A stretch of DNA of 64,000 nucleotides. Source: Symsagittifera roscoffensis. Its lineage: Eukaryota; Xenacoelomorpha; Acoela; Convolutidae. Positions 47,190 to 59,518 of this stretch are shown here, piece by piece; the first letter of the stretch is position 1, and each line of letters opens with the position of its first letter. The translations under genes and the position numbers were made by a program. Under the pieces are notes generated by a model that was not told where the DNA came from, did not search any database, and saw only the letters and a program-made list of their open reading frames with translations. Where the stretch lies: NCBI RefSeq assembly GCF_963678635.1, contig NC_087067.1, positions 7,611,716-7,675,715 of the forward strand, in the 5' to 3' direction.

Positions 47190-47411
47190 CAGACCAACCA
47201 GTCTGTTCGCGCCAATCGCTAATATTTGTTTTATTTTTGCCTTTTTCCCCCAGAGGAAAAAAATTCATCAAAATTTGCACTTTTTCAGTCAAAAACTTTT
47301 AATTAAAGATGAAACTAATAAAAATACTGAAAAATGACGGAAAAGAATATAAGTGATTATATCCTTTAAGTGTTGATTGGAAGACTGAATGGCTTGATTG
47401 GTTAGTGAATG
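47190..47411 (+). repeat. Repeat R2, copy 2, truncated by the assembly gap
   Basis: It starts at the CAGACCAACCAGTCTGTTCG block and runs into the run of N with the same sequence order as copy 1 (GGAAAA, TCATCAAAATTTGCACTTT, ATTAAAGATGAAA, CTGAATGGCTTGATT). It is more diverged than copies 1 and 3. Confidence 0.8.
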
Positions 47412-47611
47412 NNNNNNNNNNNNNNNNNNNNNNNNNNNNNNNNNNNNNNNNNNNNNNNNNNNNNNNNNNNNNNNNNNNNNNNNNNNNNNNNNNNNNNNNN
47501 NNNNNNNNNNNNNNNNNNNNNNNNNNNNNNNNNNNNNNNNNNNNNNNNNNNNNNNNNNNNNNNNNNNNNNNNNNNNNNNNNNNNNNNNNNNNNNNNNNNN
47601 NNNNNNNNNNN
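47412..47611. other. Assembly gap of 200 N
   Basis: Exactly 200 undetermined bases, probably a placeholder length. It falls inside an R2 copy in the middle of an inverted duplication, a setting that commonly breaks assemblies. Any frames across it are meaningless. Confidence 0.99.
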
Positions 47612-48123
47612 TGTGGAAGTTTTTCTTGAGATAACGTGAACCACTAAGAGTGCCACAAAATGTAGTTCTGAAAAAAAAACTATTCTTTTGAGCATATTAT
47701 GCGACAAACTGCTGTCTATTTTTGGTGTGATAAAAGATTCAATACAAGATATCCCCGGGATAAATTTAAAAGAAGATTAGCAAAATAACAAGTGAACAGT
47801 TTTTCGTGCTTAATTAAGGTAGCTGGGTCCCTAAAAATTAAGACGAGTAGAAAATTGTTTAGGCCTTAAATACTTGTAAAACATGGTTGGCTATTGTCTT
47901 CTAGTATTTTTCGTGGGAACCAACTATCATTCGTTAGACCTAACTACCATACTTGTGCAATTTGTGGGTAACAAGAAGACCGGGTGGCTCCAGATGATTA
48001 TTTTGGCGTTTATGATCTCACTTAATGTTCACCTATTTTGGTAGCTAGATTTTAAAAAAATGCGCCTTTTTTGAAAAATAACTTAACAAATGACGCTTGA
48101 AACACGCGCAAATTTTTTAAAAA

Positions 48124-48790
48124 AACTAACTGCAACTGTGAAATTTTTTAAACATCAAAAAACGTGAGCATTTTGATTGAGGAAGAAGTTTATATTTTAA
48201 TCTTTACTTGTCCGAATTTATCAGCCAATTTTAAGTGTTAACTATTTGAAGATTTTCTGTTCACGCATGGGTTATGCTAATTTCAATCACTTTCCTCTCA
48301 AAAATTTGAATGTGGTTATCAAACGGATAAGTATGATTCAAAGATAAAACCATATTATAAATTAGCTTCTATTTTTTCGTTTTATCAGTTTTGAAAAGAA
48401 CAATGAGTTCAGAACAGTTTTTAAGGTCATAGTCGTGTATTTTTTGTTTTGTATTATTTCAGGCAAATGTACAAACCTTTGTAGTTCTCATCAGCGAAGC
48501 AGTAGATTCTGCATCAGTTAAATGTCATTAGGCAATTCAAACCACGGTAAGGAAGCCATTCACTCACAAATCAAGCCATTCAGTCCTCCATCCAACACTA
48601 AAATCATATAATCACATCTTTTCTTTTCCGTTATTTTTCAATATTTTCATTTATTTCATCTTTAATTAAGAATTTTTGAGTAAAAGATAAAGTGCAAATT
48701 TTGATGCATATTTTTCCTCTGAGGGAAAAGGGTGTAAACTTAAGAATAATTAGTGATTGATGCGTATAGACTGGTTGGTCTGACTTGCCG
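48124..48790 (-). repeat. Repeat R2, copy 3 (inverted)
   Basis: Reverse complement of copy 1 from AACTGCAACTGTGAAATTTTTTAA to GCGTATAGACTGGTTGG, with very few differences. It joins directly to the right gene copy through a linker (48770-48870) that is the mirror image of 47100-47190. Confidence 0.85.
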
Positions 48791-48876
48791 GTGAGCGTCA
48801 TGTCTAGCATCCCCGAAAAGAGCCAAGAAAAAGAAACCGCGTAGAGCATAAGAGAAATCCATCAAAACAAGGATTT

Positions 48877-49266
48877 ATGATGCGACTCCAGATTATTTTT
48901 CAACCCCAGACCACTGCAAAGGGAGCCGATAGTCACAGTTTTTTTGACGACGAAGCCCAAGATGCAGAGGGATTTGATCCATCAGCTAGTAGCATGAGAA
49001 GTTTGTACGCTAGATACTCAAAGTTGAGAAAAAAACTACAACCATGTCAAAAAAGCGTCGGAGAATCACGTCCCGACAGTTTCATAAAAAGTATGATTAA
49101 GGATGACGAGAAACAAAGTCGCGAACAAAAATCCTCAGCACCCAAGACCAAAAAAATTGAAAAACCGGGTACATATTTTCTGATTTGCCATGAGCATTTT
49201 CAATTGACAAAAAAAACGACGTTCCGCCTAATTTTGCATCATGCGTCAACGATGCACTGCAGTTAG
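48877..49266 (+). CDS. Exon-like segment a of an unrecognised duplicated gene, right copy
   Basis: A 129-codon frame with the acidic core HSFFDDEAQDAEGFDPSASS, a basic helix (LYARYSKLRKK) and a charged Lys/Glu/Ser tail (KDDEKQSREQKSSAPKTKK). Homology with the inverted left copy (46856-47100) covers the core and returns after the frame weakens (CATGAGCA...), so the exon may end near a GT at 49165-49170. No signal peptide or membrane segment. Function unknown. It is the longer copy and the better candidate for an active gene. Confidence 0.5.
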   Translation: MMRLQIIFQPQTTAKGADSHSFFDDEAQDAEGFDPSASSMRSLYARYSKLRKKLQPCQKSVGESRPDSFIKSMIKDDEKQSREQKSSAPKTKKIEKPGTYFLICHEHFQLTKKTTFRLILHHASTMHCS

Positions 49267-49799
49267 TTTTATCATGTCAATAATTCATAGGTAAGAAATC
49301 AATAAATCATCGCTTTCATATCACATCTTGAAACCTATAAGGCATTTCACCCGATTCCAACTGATTCTAAAATTGGCGGTTAAAGCTAGAATCGACTACT
49401 TTGTGCGCTGAAAAAAAATCCATGTCTTTTATTTGCAATTTTTTTGCATAAAAAAAAGAAAAGAGCGTGTGCTGCAAATGTCACACTTAAAAAACAAGCT
49501 GTTGTAGCGCAGCTTGTTGAGATACAATTCTTGGTTTTTAGCTGCCTGTTTCCTGTTTTAAAGTTTTCTAAGAATGATAGACTTATTGTGTTTGGTTTTC
49601 AGAACGCAAATAGTTAAAATCTGACCAATTTAACTCTTCTGATAAGTCATATTTTAACTTGGTGGTTTTAGCAATAAAGATATAAGTTGGTTTGATGAAG
49701 AAAAAACAGGGCTAACAATCAAATTATTTCTAGTTAAAGTAGCTATATAGGCCATTGTCATTCACACAGTGAGCTGTTAAAATTTTGAAGAACGAAACC

Positions 49800-49970
49800 T
49801 GGATGCTATCAATTTTGGGAATCTGTACTTGGGGAAAATGGGATTTGTGATCAGCAAAAAACGACTGTCAGCTGGAGACTCTGATCAAATCCCTCAATAT
49901 CAACGAGCACAGAGATTTCATGAGCACATTTCGATGCCACATTAACGCATACCGAAGTAGATACACGTTT
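49800..49970 (+). pseudogene. Exon-like segment b of the duplicated gene, right copy
   Basis: Inverted homologue of 45740-45904 with shared blocks GATCAAATCCCTC, CAGAGAT and AGCACATTTCGATGCCACATTAA. In the frame that is open in the left copy it has TGA (WDL-stop-SAKND), so this copy may be inactive or the true frame may be the other open register. Confidence 0.35.
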
Positions 49971-50351
49971 TCTAGTTAACCAAATTCAATTTTTGTTTTG
50001 ATTAATTTGTTTTGTTTTTGACATTGTTGGTCTAATTGAAGGAAAAATATTCTTTTCATCTTTGATTTCGAGGAAAACATATTGTATGAAACAACTTATT
50101 GCCGTTTTTGAATCAAAGAAAAAATCTCCTGATAGAGCAGTGCCTTTAAGAAAAAATTTTCTAAGAAATGGGATAGAAATGAGCCGCACAAAAACGTTAT
50201 TGTTATTTAAGATAGCTTCTCAAGGTATTTTGATTATAGCCACGGAATATCAAGGCTTTCGGCTCGCATCAAGATGTTTATTTCTATATTATAATTGTGG
50301 TCCTATTAATCGAAAAAAGAGCAAAATAGAGTTATATACCAACAAAAACGC

Positions 50352-50585
50352 TTGACTGAGTGTCTCTTTGTAGTTTTAGTTCGATTGATTTTTCAAAGCT
50401 TCATAACTTAAGTTTTCTCTCATCTTGAAACAAAAAGCTGTTTTGTTGATATGCTACTGTTTTTTGCGCTGTTGACTGAGTTTCTCTTTGTAGTTTTAGT
50501 TCGATTGATTTTTCAAAGCTTCATAACTTAAGTTTTCTCTCATCTTGAAACAAAAAGCTGTTTTGTTGATATGCTACTGTTTTTA
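50352..50585. repeat. 120-bp tandem duplication
   Basis: Bases 50352-50471 and 50472-50585 are virtually identical (TTGACTGAGT..., CTCATCTTGAAACAAAAAGC, ATGCTACTGTTTTT). A 97-codon plus-strand frame just upstream (50062-50355) is open but shows no domain. Confidence 0.95.
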
Positions 50586-51240
50586 TATAAGAACTCAGTA
50601 TTTGGAGCTTTTCCAGAACACTATAGAGACCCTATTTTGATCAAAAAATTAGCGCCTCAGGCAACTTTTTGAAAGGCAATTTTTTGGACACTTTTTGGAA
50701 AGTTTTGTCCATAAAATTCCGTTTTTTTTCGGCGCGCGCTACCCCTTCAAAATTAAATTATATTTGCGCCAAAGGCGCCTTTAGAAGTTTTTAGGGTTGA
50801 TCGGCCTAAGATGGATGTCATTAAATATTACCCAAGGGGACCATTTGCTTGGTGATGGGGGCGTCACCAACGCTGAAGATGACAACTTCTGACATTACAG
50901 AAAAGGTTCTTGCTATAGCGTTATTGTGAAAATTTGGTGTGCGCTCGATGCAAGAAGATTCCATTTTTTTTGTGGAAAGTACATGGCTTTACTGAAAGAA
51001 GGTTCTGACCCGCATTGAACTTCCATGAATAAAAATTGATTATAATTGAGTTTCATTGTCATTGCCCACAAAAATGAAAAAAAAATCGATTCAATCAATT
51101 AAAAATGGATTATAAGGTTACTATTTTTCGTGTCAACAATATCCATTTTTACTCTTTTATAGTCGATTTTTTTTCACTTTTGTTAACTTTTGTTTCTGTC
51201 TAAAAATATTTCATGTTTTAATAACTTTAAATCCATTTCA
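50586..51240. other. Non-coding stretch
   Basis: No supported gene. Short GC-rich palindromic bits (GGCGCGCGC at 50731, GCGCCAAAGGCGC at 50766) stand out but are not part of a recognised element. Confidence 0.45.
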
Positions 51241-51246
51241 TTCCAT

Positions 51247-51425
51247 TTCATCCCAAGTAAAACACCCACCGCCCTCTACTTCGCCCAGGATCATGGGAAG
51301 TAGGGTATGGGAGGATGGTGGTATCTTGCACCCCTTGCCCATGGACCAGAGTCGGCAGGCGAGTGGCCATGGGAGTGGGTTCCAGGAAGACCTGCTGTTA
51401 TGGACCATTCCACAGCAATCCTTGT
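51247..51425. other. Isolated GC-rich island
   Basis: About 180 bp of clearly higher GC content in otherwise AT-rich DNA. A plus-strand frame stays open from about 51261 to beyond 51440 and a minus-strand frame is open too (51441-51238). AATAAA follows at 51430 on the plus strand. It could be an exon, a processed insertion or a small RNA gene; none of these is proven. Confidence 0.4.
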
Positions 51426-51440
51426 CAAAATAAAACTGCA

Positions 51441-54197
51441 TTTATTTTGAATATAAACTGATATGTTTTCTGAAATATCATTTGTGATTCTAGAGCGTGT
51501 TTTGTTATTAATTCAAGTTGTCAATTTTTTTTCAAAAACGGAGCGAAACAAAGAAAATGAAAAGAAAAATCCTTTTTTATGTGATTTTCTACTGATTATA
51601 TAATCCAATATAATAGATTTAAAATAATTAGAATGCATTTTAAAACGAAGCGAAACCAGGAGAGTGTAAAAATCTATTTTAGTGTGATTTTCTACTTATT
51701 ATATAATCCATTGTATTGGATTTTAATTAAATTATAATGCATTAAATTTTTGCGGAAAAAAATGGATTTAAATCCATTTTTGGTCCAATTTTGTTGTCTG
51801 AGAGTAACATGGGAATTGATTAAGTGTTAGACCACGAAAATCCATTATAGTCTATTTGTTTTTACTTTTCTTAAATGCGGGGAGGCAAGAAACGTTGATG
51901 CTTTCACACAGGATGGGAGGCTGATTACAAAGCCGTACCCGAAACTTCAACCTGTTTATCAGTTTGACTAAAGTAGAAAAATCAACTGGCAAACTGGTGA
52001 ACGTAGAGTTCACTTGTCAATTAATAATTGTTGTCACTGTTACCTTGTTTTGCATTCAATCTTTCAAGGCTGTCTGCAGTTTTTCAGCGGTTTTTTCTTA
52101 CCTTTCATGAAATAAATCACGTTTCCACGCAATCATCCGAGATTGACTTTTTAAGCTAATCCTCTCTATTCCAGGTTTGATTTTATTGCAGGTTTTTGTT
52201 TCAAAACGCAGATCTTTGTCACAAATCAAACTTACGATCTTCCAAGACATCTGAGTTGTATAATAATGTTCATGGTTAAACCATTGAACAATTTGCTTTC
52301 TACCTTCAAATAAACACATGATTAATTTGTACGCATAATTGATAAATGATATAAAACTTTTCAAGACGGTCGAAATTTATTGCAAGGGAAGGAGGGGAAA
52401 TATTAGGAAGAGTCGGGAGCGCCAGGTAGAAGGTTCGAGGCTGATTAACTACTTATTTTTGCACAAAAAATTATCTGCTTTTTTTTCTGATTTTGTAATG
52501 ATGAGAAACACCAAAGCTCATAAACAGCACTTGGACATTACGGCTGCTTGAAACCAATCAGCATTTATTACCAAAATTCATCGATCACTTCTCATTTATT
52601 TTTTCTATTCATGAAGAAAAATGGCAGAAAAAATGCAAAACCCGGGTTGAAGTCCTACAGTTAATTATCGCTTTTTCTGTAGTATTTCAGTGATTGCTAC
52701 TTTCTAGCGCTGATTCATGTATAATTCAGGGTTTGCTGCATAGATAAATCAGCGATTTTTCAGAGCTATTTCGGTAATGATTCCGTTGAAAGTCATCTCT
52801 AGAACTTAAGAAATTTAACCTATTCTTGTAACCTCCAAATCAGAGTTTTAGTTGATAATCCTTTTAACTTTATTGTCTATTAGCTGATTTTCAATGTGAG
52901 CTCAACCCGGGCCTTGATTGAGTATGGTTGTTCTTTTCTGTAAGCCTTTGTAATTGTAGCGGGAAAAAATCAAACTTTGTGGCTCTTTTCCAGTTTCCCC
53001 CCTTTCAAAATACCCAGTTTTATGATTGTTTTACGTGTTATTATGGCTGAATACGTGATGTTACGTGACATTAGAAGAACAAATCAGTTCACAGATGTCG
53101 ATTTGTTCACCACGCCAAATTCCATTGCATTATGACAAGGTTAAATAAGCTTTTTAAAATTGAATTTGAAAGAGGGAAAACTGGAAAAGAGCCAATTTTG
53201 TTACTATTAGAATCAGCATAACGTTGTGTATTGCGTCATTCGGTTGGTGGAAAAAGTCTGGCAGGAAAGGCCAACTTGGTCCCAAATTTTAAAAGTAATG
53301 ACGGATTAAATACGTAGACATGACTCTGTCAATCTGTTTTAGCCCATAATTAACCGCAGGAGTATATTGGCACTTCTCATTAAAATGAGGAAAACTTATT
53401 AGTCGCTTCGAATGCATGTTTCGGAAGTGCATTAAAAAGGCGGATAAAAAATTAATCCTGGTGACGTGAAAGGAGGCAGTTTTTCAATTAATTCTGTGTC
53501 TTATTTTTTCAGGCTGTCACCCAGCGAAAGTGGAGCCGGGTTAAGAAATTGATCTCTGCATGTAAATTGGCATCAAGTTTTATCAGGGAGGGTTACAATT
53601 TGATTGACATTTTTACCATTAGTTTTTATTATTCACACCTTCTTTTTGTTACATAATTTCGAGAGGTGGACGAAATTGTAATTTGTGCTCTTGCTTAGAT
53701 TTTCAGTTTTTGGTGATTCAAAGAACATTCACGCTGCGAACATTTGATATCACATTGATGTGTGAAAAATGGGATTACGTCTCAAATGGCATAATTCCCA
53801 AATGGCATGAAAACGAAAATTTTCCCAATGGCATAATTTTGATGCAAAAGGTGCATTAAGAAAATCGAGAGCCATTTTTTCGTTAATAGTAATGTGAGAA
53901 AATTGGTCAAGTTGTCAATTCAAATGCTAATTGACATTTTATCTTTAAAAAAACAGAATTTTTTTTATCAAAAGTAAAAATCATAAGATTGTGGTTATTG
54001 ATAAGCTTCATGTGGTCAAATTTTCCGACAAATTTAATGCTTAATATTTGTTTGAAAGCAATTAATTCCAAACCTTGCTCACATTTTTTCGTTCCTGGCA
54101 AAATGTTAGAATTAAAGATTGATAGAAAACGTTTGAGTTACAATGTAAACTTGAAATGTATGCTAACTTGACAGTAATAACTTGAAAAATAAAACGT

Positions 54198-54199
<2 letters not shown>
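51441..54199. other. Non-coding stretch
   Basis: No supported gene. A ~100-bp doublet is visible at about 51575-51640 and 51680-51745 (TGTGATTTTCTACTNATTATATAATCCA). Near 53770-53850 a short AATGGCATAATT motif recurs three times. Confidence 0.45.

Positions 54200-54261
<62 letters not shown>
54200..54261. repeat. (AT)n microsatellite
   Basis: About 31 uninterrupted AT dinucleotides, directly abutting the broken end of R1 copy 3. Confidence 0.98.
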
Positions 54262-54262
<1 letters not shown>

Positions 54263-54264
<2 letters not shown>

Positions 54265-54642
54265 TTTTTAATTTAAGATTTTTGCAAAAAGCATCCCCCA
54301 TATGCCATATAAAATACAAAGTGATAAATTTCGCTCCTAGTAACACATCAATTATGGCAAATAAGCTTCGTTCATTCAATTTAACGACTTCTAAGATGGA
54401 TTAAATCTCGCGCGATAATTGTCCCCAATCGGCCAAAATGGCAACCGTTAAGCCCCCATAAATATACAAAAAATGATCACAGGTAAAATATCTTTTCAAA
54501 TTTAAGCTTGGGACAACAATGCTTTTCAAATAATACGAAAAATTCTCGTCAAATTTGGCTAGTTAGAAAGTCGAAGTTTGTCTGAAAAAAAACCCTCCCC
54601 GAGCACAAATTTTCCGTTACTTTCGTTACGAAAGTCGGAACA
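54263..54642 (-). repeat. Dispersed repeat R1, copy 3 (reverse, truncated)
   Basis: It keeps the interior and the GTTACTTTCGTTACGAAAGT hairpin end but lacks the AGGGC/GCCCT hairpin and terminal GAGCAGTC, which are replaced by the (AT)n tract. It is more diverged than the other copies, including loss of part of the GC-rich palindrome. Confidence 0.75.
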
Positions 54643-56270
54643 AAAAATCAGCTAATTTTTTAGTCGCGATACTTAAGCTCATATTACCTAAAAATCAAAT
54701 TACTAAACACTTTGAAAATGGATAATAACAAAAGATTTTAAAAAGTCATAAGTGTTATCACTACCAATTTTTCCGTAGCTTTTTCAAAAGCCCATTTTGA
54801 AAGCAAATAAATCATTGAAAAATTGTTGTTCAGGCTTATTGGAACTATTGCATAACAACCAGATAGTGCCTTTTTGAAGAAAAATGATCCCAAATTATCG
54901 AAAGACAAAAAATGGAGAATCTCTGCTTTTGGCGAAAGAAATTTGACTATTCTTGATTATGGTGTGTTTGGAAAACAATTGAGACTACGGATGGCGCGAC
55001 AGAATAAGCTTTGTCGTCACCAATGCAATCTGGTGCGTTAATTCTCTCCAAGATATTTCATTAAAAAATCAATGAGCTGTTTCAATCACTTTATCTCACA
55101 ATGCATGGGATTCCTCGCCGTGTTTCTTTTTCCTGAAAAAATTGTCCTAAGCAATGATTTTTGTTTTTGCAATGCACCGAACACCGACTTCTTTTTGTTA
55201 TTCACCTAAAGGGCTTTCTAAAAAAGTGAACACTTCATAAACTTCAGAGACCAGGTGCGTTTTTAGTGTATAGAATCTATTTTAGGTAGAAATTACATTA
55301 CACAAAGCTCAATCTATAATCGAAAACTTTAAAAAAAAATAGAAAAAAAAAGAGAAGTTTTCTTATAGTTTTTTGTGTGTCTGCTATCTTTAGCGGACAA
55401 AAAGTTCAACGAAAAAACGTGCAAGTCAATTCAAGCTGTTTTCCGCATGCATGAATCACGTCATGTGTGGGAACTCTGCTCGAGACCATATTTTTGAAAA
55501 AAAAATAAACAAAAGTCATTTCAAGCAAAAATTTCAAAAACAGATTGCGAAGGTTCTCGCAACAAAAATAATTTCAGGGCTTTTTTTTGAAACTATTTTT
55601 CTTTTTTCGAATCGCATTCGAAATATTGATATGCCCATGTAATCTAAAAAATCAAAATTGATACACTCATGTAAACATAAAAAAATTTTCGAGGTAATTT
55701 CAAGATCATTCTGTATGTTAATGATAATTCCTTGAGTGAAAATAAAACGTCGGAACAATTTTGTCTGAATCATGAATTGGAACAGAAAAAAAAATTATAT
55801 CTGACAGACAGTCCGTCCTTTACATCAAAGGAACAAAATTTGTACGTTTTGATCCGGAAAAAAAACAGTTAGTACTGAAATTTTTGTTTCAGTATTTGAG
55901 AGATAAAACTTCACATCTTGTTTTCTGGCACAGTTCAAAAAATTTTAGCAAAAAATGCTGCCTTTTTTAAGTCTTTAAAAATGAGCTTATTTTTAATTTT
56001 TTTTCAATTTTTTTTTTCAATTTTCTCAGATAAAAAGGAGTTATATCACTAATTAGGGGCAAAACTAACATAATAGCCATCAGTTTATTTTATCTGTTCA
56101 TACATTTTTCTCTCATTTTGTTTCAAATATCTTTATTTGCGTTACTTTTTTCTCCAGTATATATTTATTTGTATTTATAAAAGTTTTTGTAAATATATAT
56201 AATTATATATGAAGTTTTCAAATGATTTTGAAGGGTTATTTGTGTTCATTAATCAACTCTTTTGATGTAC
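54643..56270. other. Non-coding stretch
   Basis: No gene recognised. Overlapping opposite-strand frames at 55451-55773 are typical of AT-rich chance ORFs. Confidence 0.45.
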
Positions 56271-56855
56271 GACTGGTTTATTATTAAGTGCAAGCGCACT
56301 CATATAATGTAAATTTTAGTTTTAATCACAGATTGGCCACTCAGCATTTATTGTTCCGACTTTCGATACGAAAGTAACGGAATATTTGTGCTCGGGGTGG
56401 GTTTTTTTTTCTTCAGACAAAATTCGACTTTTTAACTAGCCATTTTTGACGGAATTTTTTTTATCGTTCAAAAGTTATTGTTGTCCTGAGCTTAAATTTG
56501 AAAAGATATTTCACCTGTGATCTTTTTTCGTAAAATTATGCGGGTTTAAAGATTGTCATTTTGGCCATTTTGACCAATTTGGGACAATTAACGCGCGATA
56601 TAATTATCGCTATTAACGCGTAAGCGGAGATTTAATCCGTCTTATAAATCGTTCCAAATTAGTTGAACGAAGCTTATTTGCCATAATTGATTTGTTACAA
56701 GGAAATAAGTCTCTCTTTTTGTGCTTTATATGGCATGTGGGGGGATGATTTTCATTTTATTTTATTTCTTTTAATTTTTTTATCTTATTACTGCTGCTCC
56801 ATATACCTCAAAAGGCAGTCGGAACATTCAGGGCTTCGCCCTGATACGAGCAGTC
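56271..56855 (+). repeat. Dispersed repeat R1, copy 4 (full length)
   Basis: Collinear with copy 1 from GACTGGTTTATTATTAAG to GAGCAGTC, including the 5' segment with GTGCAAGCGCAC and both hairpins; the terminal hairpin reads AGGGCTTCGCCCT. Identity with copy 1 is high by eye except in the A/T-rich 3' part. Confidence 0.8.
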
Positions 56856-59518
56856 TTGTCAGTACTGTTTTAGTAATACAAATTTTAGTGTGCAGGTAAG
56901 AACTTTATCACAGTGAAATCAATGTTATTACCATTGCATTACTGTTACCCGAAAACTCAAAAATTGGTTAGTTTCCGTGTTTAGAAAGCTTGTGCTCCTA
57001 GGTTTGTCTTTGAAAATCAAAAATTACTGTAAACAAATGCCTGATTAATCAAACTGATGCAAGCCCAACAGCTGAATTTGAGCTAGAAAACTGCTAAAAG
57101 CAACGAAAAAGGCAAAAAAAATAGATATGGAATATTTTTTATTTATTTGGCTTAAGCAACTAGATTTGCTAGGTGTATTGTAAAATTGGTGAAAAAAAAA
57201 TTTGATGCACATACATTTCAAGCATGTATTTTTGGCTGATTTTTTATGTGTTTTAATGGACTCGTGATGCTAGTGCTTTACTGAAACATTATAGTTTTTC
57301 GTTTTAACTTTAGTACAACAGTAATGATTTTTTCTAAGGAACTAGTACTCGAATGGTGGTTTAGTCCGATTATAGGGGTAAAAACAAGAGCTACAAAAGT
57401 CTACAAATATGTTGTTAGAATACTTTTGAATTATTTTTGCAACAGTGCTCTCTTTGGAATGGTGATTTTATCTCTAATCCGAGATAAAGTGACGCCGGCA
57501 CACTATTAAATCAGTGCTGTCTTATCTTTGTAACAGTTTTGCACCAGTACTAAGTTTCACTGCATTATCAACATGGGTTCACGCCAATCTTACGAGTACA
57601 AGCCTGTTAATCATATCTCAATTTTGCCATGAGCTGCAGTTTGTAGTTGCTAGAGCAAAAATTATTTAAAAAACCCTGAGTTTTGTATAAAAAAAAGTGT
57701 TCACTTGGCTCAAAAACCAAAGTTTGCAAATAGGAACTTTTCCCGAAACACATGCATGATAAAATTCAGCCGAATGGCAGTTTGCATACAGTGCTGATTT
57801 CAATTATCCAGACAATACGAGAAAAAATGAAAATTAAAACATGTTTTATTGGGCTGAGTTCAGATGAAAAATGATAAAAAAAACTTGAATTTCAGCAGAA
57901 TTAATATGATACAAACTGTTTTGCGCATTTCGAGCCAACAAATTACCTTAAAATTGATCAAAAAATTTCACCAAAACTACCAAGCTGAATATTGTCAAAT
58001 GTAAATGAAAACGAACCTCTTACATAGCCAAACATATTTCAAGAAGAGTTTGGTCTCAAAAAAACATGCAAAAGTTTTTGAGATCAAACTCCTTAAGAAC
58101 TTTTTTCGGCTATGTAGGAAGTTCATCTTCATATATTTTTGACATTATTTAACTCGGTAGTATTGATGTAAGGTTAAATATTTAAAGAAGTGTTTTACAC
58201 AGCTTGACAAAATTTTACAAAAGCAAAATTTCGAAGAGATTTCGCGCAAAATGTTTGAAATTCGTTGTTAATGAAAAATTTTCGCCCTGTTTAGCAAGAA
58301 CATTTTCTCTTGTAGAGTTTTTTCGAAGTTTCACCCTGGTACAATTTTGTCGGGTTGTGTAAGAAGCCCATTTTGATATGACTGTCTCATCAAATACTTC
58401 GGTAGTTTCAGTGTATTTATTAGAGATACAGAACTATACCTAAACGGTTCAGTAAATTTTAGCAGAAAAAGGGCCTCTTAAAATTTTTGAGAAAGTTCTG
58501 ACAATCAATTTAATCCACCTAAAACAGTCAAACTTTTGAAAAAAATTACCCTCTCTCCCTCGCGAGAAAATCCCAGACGCGCGCCTGGTTGCCATTTAAA
58601 GTTGATGATTGTGTGGTGCGCTATAATTATACGTTTTTATACTGTTCAGAGCTCTAATTTTGTTTAAAGGATCATTAGCGCCAAGCCATAAAAAAGACGC
58701 ACTTCTACTCATTTGTTATTTTAAGGTCTTTTGTCTGGTGACTAAATGGGTTTAATATTAACCTTTCACTGTTTTTCCCGGTTGTAAATGAGCACAAGAC
58801 TTTCTAAGTAATTAGAAGGGGAGCTTTAAGTATGATTTATGTTGCGAAGCAGGAAACTGAACCAAGATAAACGGAAAGATTTGCGAGCTCAGTGCGGAGG
58901 TTCCCCGTCCTCTTAGTCCTCTAATATGACCCATTTTGGAAAATCATTTTTCACAGCTATAAAAATGCGCCCTAAGCCGACCAACATAACAGCCGACTAA
59001 AAAAATATTATTCTTGAAGTCTGTAACGTGAATAACTGCGAAGTCAGGTTCGACTGTGCAAAATTTCCGACTGCTTTTCAGACAAATTTTGTTTTAGTAT
59101 ATCCGTCATTATGTTTGAGGCCCGTTGAAGCGTTAATTTTTTGTAGGAAATATTTCTAACAATAAGCTGAGACCTTTTTTGTCCTTCCAAGTGGTAAAAA
59201 CAGTTGAAAAAACTTCAAAAATTGTTATTTTTGTCAGATTATCATTGTGCAAAATTAAAATTTTTTGGTCAATTCAATTTTTTGCTGTTCTTTCTTTTCG
59301 GTTATTTCCTAAAATTTTCCATTTTTATTCAATCTTTTTTTTGAAAATTTGTTTGTTATTAACGTTGGAAAGCAATCTTTTTTAAAGGTCAGGGACAGCC
59401 GCGGCGAACGATCAGATTCTTTTTGTTCAAACGATCAAAAGTGAGTTTGGTTTTTGGGCCAAATAGACGTCAATTACAATTTAATAAAAGAGGTTCCCAT
59501 CTTTTCCCGATTTAATAA
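56856..59518. other. Non-coding stretch up to the LTR
   Basis: No supported gene. Inverted short matches at about 58010-58055 and 58075-58120 (TTACATAGCCAAA/TTTTCGGCTATGTAGGAAG and AGTTTGGTCTCAAAAA/TTTTTGAGATCAAACT) form a local hairpin. Confidence 0.45.

Noticed and set aside
47398-47707. ORFs across the N run
   Set aside because: They consist of undetermined bases and are artefacts of the gap.
50062-50355. 97-codon plus-strand ORF after the right gene copy
   Set aside because: Considered as a further exon of the duplicated gene, but it has no counterpart on the mirrored left side and no domain.
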